Shown in pieces: positions 1-5,311 of a stretch of DNA of 10,205 nt. Positions within the stretch are counted from its first letter, which is position 1. The number at the start of each line of letters is the position of its first letter. The stretch comes from an uncultured Peptococcaceae bacterium (GTDB taxonomy: Bacteria > Bacillota > Dehalobacteriia > UBA4068). The position numbers and the translations under genes were made by a program. The stretch covers positions 1-10,205 of the forward strand of contig CAMZIS010000025.1 of the NCBI GenBank assembly GCA_947307285.1, read 5' to 3'. Under the pieces are notes generated by a model. The model was not told the DNA's origin and searched no databases. It worked only from the letters and a program-made list of their open reading frames with translations.

Positions 1-30
1 ACAGCGCTGACGAACTGCGGATTTGCAAAC

Positions 31-63
31 AAAAAACCACGAAGCTCATGCTTCGTGGTTTTT
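31..63 (-). terminator. Rho-independent terminator of the thrC-apgM operon
   Basis: A 9-bp GC-containing stem (37-45 with 50-58) closes on a 4-base TCAT loop and is extended by A/T pairs (32-36 with 59-63). Read on the minus strand, the hairpin is followed by a run of T from the A-tract at 31-36, 15 bases or so after the stop codon of the ApgM-like gene. The T-run on the other side means it could also stop plus-strand transcription entering from the left. Bases 1-30 hold nothing I can name. Confidence 0.9.
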
Positions 64-77
64 ATGTATGCTTGCCC

Positions 78-1295
78 TTAAAACTCGCCGGAGATCAGCT
101 TCTGCATCATCATCGGCCCTTCCGGCAGGAACAGACCGCTGGCCGTGGCATAGGCCTCCGTATAGCGGGGGGCGCTGGGGCCGGCGTCCCGGGTGCTGTC
201 GTACAGCACGAAGGGGATGGGTTCGCCGGAATGGGTCATGGTGGCGATGGGCGTGGGATGGTCGGGGCACAGCAGCACCCGGAAATCCTCGCCCATGGCT
301 TTCAGCTGTTCCATCAGAAAGCCCAGCACATGGCGGTCGATGTTTTCGATGGACTCCGTCTTCATCTGCGGTTCTCCGTGGTGGCCGCATTCGTCCGGCG
401 CCTCCACGTGGATGTAGACCAGGTCGCAGCCCTCTTTCAGCAGCTGCAGCGCGGCTTCGCCCTTGCCCTTGTAGTTGGTGACCATAGCGCCGGTGGCGCC
501 TTCCACAGGGATGTTGCGCAGACCGGCGCACAGGCCCAGGCCTTTGATCAGGTCCACGGCGCAGATCACGCCGCCCTTGATGCCGTAGAGGTTCTCCATG
601 GTGTCGAAGGCGGGCTTGGTGCCTTCCCCCCAGAACCAGCAGGAATTGGCAGGTTTTTTCCCTGCCGCGATGCGGGCCAGATTCACCGGATGCTGGGAGA
701 GCAGCTCATATGAACGCTTTTGCAGTTCCAGCAGGCGTTCGCCGTAGCGGCCGCCGGGCAGATGGCCTTTCACCGGCTTGCCGGTGATGTCGTGGGGCGG
801 GGTAAGCTCGCTGCCGATCTGAGCGTGGTTCAGGATCAGGCAGTGACGGTAGCTGATGCCGGGATAAAGCTGCAGGTCTGGCGCGTTGAACAGCTTGGCC
901 AGATCGGCGATGAGCTGGACCGATTCTTCGGTGGAGATCTCGTCCGAGCTGTAGTCGATCATGGTCTTGTCCTCGTAGGCGGGTTCGTCGGAGAGGCAGA
1001 CCAGGTTGCAGCGGAAAGCCACGTCGTCGGGCTGCATCTCCACGCCCAAAGCCACGGCCTCCAGAGGAGAACGGCCGCTGTAATAACGCTTGGGGTCAAA
1101 GCCCATCACCGACATATTGGCCGCGTCGGAACCGGGGGCCATGCCCTCCGGGATAGTGCGGCACAGACCGATGGTGCCGTGCTGCGCCACGTAATCCATA
1201 TAAGGCTTGTCCGCCGCCTCCAGGGGAGTGCGGTTGCCCAAAGCTTCCACCGGATAGTCGGCCATGCCGTCGCCGAGGCAGATGATATACTTCAT
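78..1295 (-). CDS. apgM: ApgM-type cofactor-independent phosphoglycerate mutase family protein; probable alternative homoserine kinase
   Basis: A 405-residue cytosolic protein of the alkaline phosphatase superfamily, archaeal-type (ApgM) phosphoglycerate mutase branch. Visible metal and active-site motifs are the N-terminal GDGMAD (Asp9), GSDAAN with the likely phospho-accepting Ser56, a C-terminal HVEAPDECGHHGE segment, and CPDHPTP followed by THS. Length is normal for the family. The start has a good SD (AAAGGAG, 8 bases upstream). The gene lies 41 bases after thrC, with no visible promoter between them, so they are probably co-transcribed. A subfamily of these proteins, found beside threonine genes in genomes lacking ThrB, has been proposed to be homoserine kinase (the TIGR02535 model, from memory). 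With thrC adjacent, hom and lysC nearby and no thrB in view, I infer that role; glycolytic phosphoglycerate mutase is the alternative. Family assignment is secure, the substrate is not. Confidence 0.88.
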   Translation of the reverse strand: MKYIICLGDGMADYPVEALGNRTPLEAADKPYMDYVAQHGTIGLCRTIPEGMAPGSDAANMSVMGFDPKRYYSGRSPLEAVALGVEMQPDDVAFRCNLVCLSDEPAYEDKTMIDYSSDEISTEESVQLIADLAKLFNAPDLQLYPGISYRHCLILNHAQIGSELTPPHDITGKPVKGHLPGGRYGERLLELQKRSYELLSQHPVNLARIAAGKKPANSCWFWGEGTKPAFDTMENLYGIKGGVICAVDLIKGLGLCAGLRNIPVEGATGAMVTNYKGKGEAALQLLKEGCDLVYIHVEAPDECGHHGEPQMKTESIENIDRHVLGFLMEQLKAMGEDFRVLLCPDHPTPIATMTHSGEPIPFVLYDSTRDAGPSAPRYTEAYATASGLFLPEGPMMMQKLISGEF

Positions 1296-1336
1296 GTTAC
1301 AGGCTCCTTTCTTGGACGGGAAGTATGGTTTGGCGG

Positions 1337-2857
1337 TCAGCGGTCGATCCTGCGATCCACCAGGCTGTCCACCACATCTTTCATTTGCGATTTTTCCACC
1401 ACGTCGGTGAAGCGTTCCGCTTTGTCGCGCAGCTCGGACAATCTCTCCGGCACCGGCAGACCCGTCAGCTGGGACAGGCGTTCCAGCATGGCGAAATCGT
1501 CGTCAGAGGTCTCTTCGCCCAGGGCGGGCAAGACGGAATTGCAGAATTTAAAAGGGGAGGCGGTGGAGGCGACTACCGTAGGCGTGATGTCGCATTCCCT
1601 GAAGCGGTAGTCGTAATACACGCGCAGGCCCACCGAGGTGTGGGTATCGGGCAGATAGCCTTTTCCTTCGCAGTGGCCCTTGTTTTCGGCCATCAGACGG
1701 ATGGTGCGTCTGGTCTCGCCCTCGCTGCAGCAGCCGGCAGCGAATTCCGCCTGCAATTTTCCCAGCATGGCGGGATCGATGCTGTATTTGCCTTCCTGTT
1801 TCAGCTGCTCCATCAGGCCGCAAAGCTTTGCGCTGTCCTCGTCGCACAGCAGGTAGAGCAGGCGCTCCAGGTTGGAGGAGATGAGGATGTCCATGGAGGG
1901 AGAAGAGGTGACGTAGAAGGGCCGGTTCTTATCGTAGGTGCCGCCGTTGATGAAATCGGTGAGCACGGAATTGCGGTTGGAAGCGCAGATCAGCCTGTTT
2001 ACCGGCACGCCGCAATGCTTGGCGTAATAGGCGGCCAGGATGTTGCCGAAATTGCCGGTAGGTACGCAGATGTTTATGGCCTCGCCCATACGGATGGCGC
2101 CGGCGTTGACCATGTCGCAGTAGGCGGATACGTAGTAGGCGATCTGGGGCGCCAGCCGGCCCCAGTTGATGGAGTTGGCAGAGGAGAGGAGGAAGCCTTT
2201 TTCGGCCAGTTCCGCGGCGTACTCCTTGTCGGTGAAGATGGCCTTGACCCCGTTTTGGGCGTCGTCGAAATTGCCCTTCACAGCGGCCACCATCACGTTG
2301 GCGCCATCCTGGGTCACCATCTGCAGCCGCTGCATGTTGCTGGTGCCGCCGTCGGGGAAGAAGACGCAGATGCGGGTGCCATCGACGTCGGCAAAGCCTT
2401 CCAAAGCCGCTTTGCCGGTGTCGCCGGAGGTGGCCACCAAAATCACCACTTCCTTGTCCACGCCGGTCTTTTTCAGAGAGGCGGTGAGCAGATAGGGCAG
2501 CATCTGCAGGGCGAAATCCTTGAAGGCGCAGGTGGGGCCGTGGAACAGCTCCAGCACGTAGCAGGAATCGTCGATGCGCACCAAGGGAGCGGTGCCTTCC
2601 ACCGGGAACTTGTCCCAGCAATAGGCCTTGGTAGTGTAGGAGAGCAGCTCCTCGTAGCTGAAATCGGTCAGAAAACGGGAAAGCACCCAGGCGGAGCGTT
2701 CGGCGTAGGGCTTGCCGGCCAGCTGGGTCAGATCGTCCAGGCTGATGGACGGGATCTCGGTGGGCAGGAAGAGCCCGCCGTCGGGAGCGAGACCGGATAC
2801 GATGGCCTGAGCCGAATCCACTGCAAGCCGGTTGTTGCGGGTACTGACGTACTTCAT
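1337..2857 (-). CDS. thrC: Threonine synthase
   Basis: A PLP-dependent enzyme of 506 residues that converts O-phosphohomoserine to threonine and phosphate, the last step of threonine synthesis. The N-terminus (MKYVSTRNN, then a GLAPDGGLFLP segment) is typical of the longer ThrC class. The PLP-binding lysine is Lys113 in FHGPTCAFKDFALQ, and the phosphate-binding loop is ATSGDTGKAA (about 142-151). Residues SSNSINWGRLAPQ and a VPTGNFGNILAAYYAK stretch are further family signatures. The start is well supported: GGAGGT lies 6 bases upstream of the ATG, with a near-consensus promoter just before it. The ApgM-like gene follows in the same direction, so this unit supplies the last steps of the threonine branch. 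The leader is only about 23 bases, too short for a T-box or riboswitch. Confidence 0.97.
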   Translation of the reverse strand: MKYVSTRNNRLAVDSAQAIVSGLAPDGGLFLPTEIPSISLDDLTQLAGKPYAERSAWVLSRFLTDFSYEELLSYTTKAYCWDKFPVEGTAPLVRIDDSCYVLELFHGPTCAFKDFALQMLPYLLTASLKKTGVDKEVVILVATSGDTGKAALEGFADVDGTRICVFFPDGGTSNMQRLQMVTQDGANVMVAAVKGNFDDAQNGVKAIFTDKEYAAELAEKGFLLSSANSINWGRLAPQIAYYVSAYCDMVNAGAIRMGEAINICVPTGNFGNILAAYYAKHCGVPVNRLICASNRNSVLTDFINGGTYDKNRPFYVTSSPSMDILISSNLERLLYLLCDEDSAKLCGLMEQLKQEGKYSIDPAMLGKLQAEFAAGCCSEGETRRTIRLMAENKGHCEGKGYLPDTHTSVGLRVYYDYRFRECDITPTVVASTASPFKFCNSVLPALGEETSDDDFAMLERLSQLTGLPVPERLSELRDKAERFTDVVEKSQMKDVVDSLVDRRIDR

Positions 2858-2886
2858 AGCGTTACCTCCGAAAAATGCTGTCCATT

Positions 2887-2915
2887 ATTATACTACATCA
2901 CGGGCCTGCTTACAA
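2887..2915 (-). promoter_or_regulatory. Promoter of thrC
   Basis: On the minus strand, a TTGTAA -35 box (2915-2910), a 17-base spacer and a perfect TATAAT -10 box (2892-2887). The predicted start near 2880 gives a leader of about 23 bases before the thrC ATG. The -35 box lies immediately beside the T-run of the upstream operon's terminator, so the two transcription units are packed back to back. Confidence 0.82.
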
Positions 2916-2916
2916 G

Positions 2917-2948
2917 AAAAAACCCCGCTTTTTATTGAAGCGGGGTTT
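2917..2948 (-). terminator. Rho-independent terminator of the ogt-barnase-barstar operon
   Basis: An 11-bp stem (2938-2948 with 2920-2930, core CCCCGCTT/AAGCGGGG) closes on a 7-base loop. On the minus strand it is followed by six T residues (2922-2917). It begins 10 bases after the stop codon of the barstar-PPOX gene and separates that operon from the thrC promoter. Confidence 0.92.
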
Positions 2949-2958
2949 AAGAAAATGC

Positions 2959-3633
2959 TCAGAAAGTAATGGTCTCCGGCGGCGCGTTGAAGGAGGAGAA
3001 GGTGGCTTCGACCTCGTCCAGCCAAAAGACCTCGCAGTTGCCGTCGTCCGCCGCGTACATGGCCTTGAGCTGAGGATTGGCGTCCAGCATATGCTGACGG
3101 GCCTCCTGCCTGCCGTCCCGCCGCGCGACGGCGGAAAGACGCATCCAGGAGGTGCCGTCCGGGCTCAGGCAGCACAGCTCCAGACGGTTGCCCGCTTCCA
3201 GCTGACGGAAGACCTTCTTCACCCGGCCGGTCTGCAGATAGAGCCGGTCCTCATAGCGGTCGATGGCGCCGAAGGGCCGCACCCGGGCCTGATCTCCGTC
3301 CACTGTGGCCAGGAAAAAGACGCCGCACTTTTTGATGAAGCCGTAGACGCGGCCCATATCGTCCTCGTCGGGATAGATGAGCCGGAAGCGGGGCTGATCC
3401 TCTGCCGCGTCCTCCAGGGTCTCCAGGAACCGCTGCCCGTAGTTGCCGGGCAGCATCTGCAAAGCTTCCCGGTGCATCAGCCGCAGTTCCATGTCGCCGC
3501 CGGTGGTCAGCATATCGTAAAGCGCGTCCAAATTGCCGCCGTAATATTCGGGGAATTCGAAGCCTTCGGCGAGCTTGTCGTGCAGGTCGTCGATGCCGGT
3601 CAGATCATAGCAGTCCAGTGTCGCTTGTTTCAT
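2959..3633 (-). CDS. Barstar domain fused to a PPOX-type flavin-binding domain
   Basis: A 224-residue protein with no signal peptide, so cytosolic. Residues 1 to about 90 match barstar, the inhibitor of barnase: LPEYYG.NLDAL..D in barstar aligns with FPEYYGGNLDALYD (27-40). The binding residues Tyr30, Asn34, Asp36 and Asp40 (barstar Tyr29, Asn33, Asp35, Asp39) are kept; Trp38 is Tyr39 and Glu76 is probably Asp75. Residues about 93-224 match small PPOX-family proteins (FMN-binding split barrel): KKCGVFFLATVDGDQARVRP, then LQTGRVKKVFRQ, and the C-terminal ATFSSFNAPPE. The two domains are one uninterrupted frame. The ATG has a strong SD (AAGGAGG, 6 bases away) that overlaps the stop of the upstream ribonuclease gene, so the pair is probably translationally coupled. 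I infer that it protects the cell from the ribonuclease made just before it; the job of the flavin domain is unknown. Confidence 0.9.
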   Translation of the reverse strand: MKQATLDCYDLTGIDDLHDKLAEGFEFPEYYGGNLDALYDMLTTGGDMELRLMHREALQMLPGNYGQRFLETLEDAAEDQPRFRLIYPDEDDMGRVYGFIKKCGVFFLATVDGDQARVRPFGAIDRYEDRLYLQTGRVKKVFRQLEAGNRLELCCLSPDGTSWMRLSAVARRDGRQEARQHMLDANPQLKAMYAADDGNCEVFWLDEVEATFSSFNAPPETITF

Positions 3634-3639
3634 GGGACG

Positions 3640-3647
3640 CCTCCTTA
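3640..3647 (-). promoter_or_regulatory. Shine-Dalgarno of the inhibitor gene overlapping the ribonuclease stop codon
   Basis: Minus strand reads TAAGGAGG: the TAA is the stop codon of the barnase-like gene (3647-3645) and AAGGAGG is the SD of the barstar-PPOX gene, 6 bases before its ATG. A ribosome finishing the ribonuclease stands on the inhibitor's binding site. Coupling of toxin and inhibitor synthesis is an inference from this arrangement. Confidence 0.8.
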
Positions 3648-4190
3648 ATATAGCTGAGTGTAGCTGGAATAATGATCGGCGGTGTAAAAGATCAGACCGT
3701 CGTTGGAATAGACTATGCGCTCGCCGCCGCGATAGCCGCCGTCAAAGTTGACGTCGCACTCGTAATACTGGCGGCCTTTGGCCTTGGGCAGCAGACCCTC
3801 CCGGTTGCCGAACTTGTCCCCGCCGATGCTGCAGCCGGGGGCCACGTCCCACAGGTTGCCCAGAGAGTTGCTCCAGCCCAGGGCTTCGGCTTCGGACTTG
3901 GTGAGATAGTTGTCCGGCAGATGGCCGTAAGTATGCAGGTACAGGGCCACACTCACCGGATCGGAATACTGGCCGTTTTCGCTGACCGTTGCCTCGCCTG
4001 CATCTGCGGCCGGATCCGGATCCGACTGGCTTTCTTCCGCCGGGCTTTCTTCCGTCTGGGTTTCCTCCTGGGAGGCCAGATACTCCTCCGCCTGATCTAC
4101 GGCCTCCAGCAGGTCTGGCACGCCGCAGGCGGTGAGCAGTACTGCCGCCAGCAGGCATATGATCAGCAATATGCCGAGTTTTCTGTTCAT
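3645..4190 (-). CDS. Lipoprotein-anchored barnase-family ribonuclease
   Basis: A 181-residue precursor. Residues 1-22 form a lipoprotein signal peptide: MNRK, a hydrophobic core, and the lipobox LTAC with Cys22 as lipidated residue. Residues about 38-70 are a Glu/Ser/Pro/Asp-rich low-complexity linker. From about residue 75 the sequence follows mature barnase to its end. Every active-site residue sits at a constant offset of 71: Lys98 (barnase Lys27), Asp125 (54), Arg130 (59), Glu144 (73, general base), Arg154 (83), Arg158 (87) and His173 (102, general acid), in motifs LPDNYLTKSEAEALGW, SIGGDKFGNREG and ADHYSSY. It should therefore be an active guanyl-preferring RNase, tethered outside the membrane rather than freely secreted like barnase. 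It is 18 bases downstream of ogt, with SD AAGGAG, and 11 bases upstream of its probable inhibitor. Catalytic domain certain; anchoring inferred from the lipobox. Confidence 0.93.
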   Translation of the reverse strand: MNRKLGILLIICLLAAVLLTACGVPDLLEAVDQAEEYLASQEETQTEESPAEESQSDPDPAADAGEATVSENGQYSDPVSVALYLHTYGHLPDNYLTKSEAEALGWSNSLGNLWDVAPGCSIGGDKFGNREGLLPKAKGRQYYECDVNFDGGYRGGERIVYSNDGLIFYTADHYSSYTQLY

Positions 4191-4208
4191 TTATCTTCTC
4201 CTTAACGC

Positions 4209-4694
4209 TTATCTTTGAGCCGCTGTCCTGTCCTTGAAAGCGGCGCCTTCCAGCCGCAGCAGGAAGCTTTTTGCGTCCAGCCCGCAGGCAAAGCCGGTGA
4301 GGCTGCCGTCCGCGCCGATCAGTCGGTGGCAGGGCGTGAATATGAGCAGAGGATTGCGGTGAGCCGCGCCGCCCACTGCCCGGGCCGATCCGGGACAGCC
4401 CGCGATCTGGGCCAGCCGGCCGTAGCTCACGGTCTCCCCATAAGGCACTGAGCGCAGGGCCTGCCATATCCGCAGCTGGAAATCGCTGCCTTTGGCTGCC
4501 AGGGGCAGATCGAACACGCGTCTTTCACCGGCGAAGTATTGCGTGAGCTCCAGACAGGCCTGCTCCAGCAGGGGAGAGGCCGAACGGTTCCCGCTTGCCG
4601 CAGACGTAATCCGCCTCACGCCGGTCAGACCCTTGGGGCCTGCCGTCAGCAAAAGCGGGCCGATGGGTGATTCGAATACAGCTGTATCCTCCAT
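4209..4694 (-). CDS. ogt: Methylated-DNA--protein-cysteine methyltransferase (MGMT/Ogt)
   Basis: A DNA repair protein of 161 residues from the chosen ATG. It removes alkyl groups from O6-alkylguanine by transferring them to its own cysteine. The acceptor is Cys122 in PCHRLIG. Other family landmarks are FQLRIWQAL, VPYGETVSYGRLA, the SARAVGGA segment with the arginine finger Arg105, and Asn114 in AHRNPLL. The short N-terminal domain starts with FESPIGPLLL, as is usual. The start is not certain: the same frame extends upstream to a TTG at 4730 (173 residues), but neither start has an SD at normal spacing, and the ATG at 4694 gives the standard N-terminus. An SD-like AGGAG (about 4723-4719) lies too far from it. 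This gene is first in the operon with the RNase and its inhibitor; a functional link is not evident. Confidence 0.94.
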   Translation of the reverse strand: MEDTAVFESPIGPLLLTAGPKGLTGVRRITSAASGNRSASPLLEQACLELTQYFAGERRVFDLPLAAKGSDFQLRIWQALRSVPYGETVSYGRLAQIAGCPGSARAVGGAAHRNPLLIFTPCHRLIGADGSLTGFACGLDAKSFLLRLEGAAFKDRTAAQR

Positions 4695-4759
4695 AAAAAC
4701 AATATTATCATAAAAGTTCTCCTGGCACAATACGACGCTTTATGGTATGATATTGCATT
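4695..4759. promoter_or_regulatory. Divergent ogt / rlmH promoter region
   Basis: This AT-rich 65-base gap separates two divergently transcribed genes. On the plus strand it holds the rlmH promoter. On the minus strand, overlapping -10-like elements TATGAT (4712-4707) and GATAAT (4709-4704) lie only about 10 bases before the ogt ATG, with no convincing -35 box. Any transcript from them would have almost no leader. The assignment of the ogt promoter is weak. Confidence 0.45.
4722..4751 (+). promoter_or_regulatory. Promoter of rlmH, giving a leaderless or nearly leaderless transcript
   Basis: CTGGCA (4722-4727, 4 of 6 to consensus), an 18-base spacer and TATGAT (4746-4751, 5 of 6). Only 8 bases separate the -10 box from the rlmH ATG at 4760, so transcription should begin at or within about two bases of the start codon. 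No SD sequence is present before that ATG, which agrees. Confidence 0.6.
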
Positions 4760-5239
4760 ATGAACGTCGATCTGATCTGTATCGGGAAATTAAAAGAACG
4801 CTACTGGCAAGAGGCCTGCGCCGAATATGCCAAGCGTCTGTCCCGCTTCCACAACATTAAAATAACGGAGCTCAAGGAGGAACGACTGCCTGATAAGGCG
4901 GGCCTGAGCGAAGAGAAGGCCGTGATCGAAGCGGAGGGTAAAGCCATTCTGCGCGCCCTGCCGGAGGACGCATTCGTGGTGGCCCTGGATCTGCGGGGCA
5001 AGAGCATGGATTCGCCGGCCCTGGCCGCTTTTCTGGACGGGCTGCCCCTGCGGGGCCATAACCGGGCGGCCTTTGTCATAGGCGGCTCCCTAGGTTTGTC
5101 CGCCGCCGTGCTGCAGCGGGCCGACCTGCGCCTGTCCTTTTCCGCCTTCACCTTCCCTCACCAGCTGATGCGGGTGATATTGCTGGAGCAGCTTTACCGG
5201 GCCTGCAAGATATCGGCCGGCGAAAAATATCATAAGTAG
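4760..5239 (+). CDS. rlmH: 23S rRNA (pseudouridine-1915-N3)-methyltransferase RlmH
   Basis: A 159-residue SPOUT-class methyltransferase that uses S-adenosylmethionine to methylate pseudouridine 1915 in helix 69 of 23S rRNA on assembled ribosomes. Length is that of the family. Visible features are an N-terminal MNVDLICIGKLKERYW, the SAM-binding knot segment FVIGGSLGL (105-113), and the C-terminal signature SFTFPHQ-like stretch SAFTFPHQLMRVILLEQLYRA (128-148) with the terminal EKYHK. The start is fixed by the conserved N-terminus, yet no SD precedes it, and the promoter -10 box lies only 8 bases upstream. It stops one base before the hom promoter -35 box; no convincing terminator separates the two, so some read-through into hom is possible. 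Confidence 0.97.
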   Translation: MNVDLICIGKLKERYWQEACAEYAKRLSRFHNIKITELKEERLPDKAGLSEEKAVIEAEGKAILRALPEDAFVVALDLRGKSMDSPALAAFLDGLPLRGHNRAAFVIGGSLGLSAAVLQRADLRLSFSAFTFPHQLMRVILLEQLYRACKISAGEKYHK

Positions 5240-5268
5240 TTGCAAAAAAAGTACTTTTTTAGTATAAT
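5240..5268 (+). promoter_or_regulatory. Promoter of hom-lysC, with a palindromic spacer
   Basis: TTGCAA (-35, 5240-5245), exactly 17 bases, and TATAAT (-10, 5263-5268); a second TATAAT follows at 5269-5274. The spacer holds a perfect 16-base palindrome of six A, GTAC and six T (5245-5260). The leader of about 37 bases contains a weak SD (GAAAGGG) and no room for a riboswitch. Confidence 0.8.
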
Positions 5269-5311
5269 TATAATCTGTATTTTATCGTTATAGCAGCGAA
5301 AGGGCAAAACA

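Noticed and set aside
2858..2886. T-box or attenuator leader before thrC
   Set aside because: The predicted leader is only about 23 bases with a plain SD; no T-box sequence or run of Thr codons is present.
1325..2938. A 537-codon open frame on the plus strand opposite thrC
   Set aside because: It is antisense to a clear threonine synthase, has a low-complexity Gly/Val/His-rich translation typical of the reverse strand of GC-rich genes, and shows no family motif.
4695..4730. TTG start for ogt at 4730, or a small leader ORF from the ATG near 4712 after AGGAG
   Set aside because: The TTG has no SD and its 12 extra residues are atypical. The out-of-frame ATG has an SD-like AGGAG, but its short product overlaps the gene and has no support.
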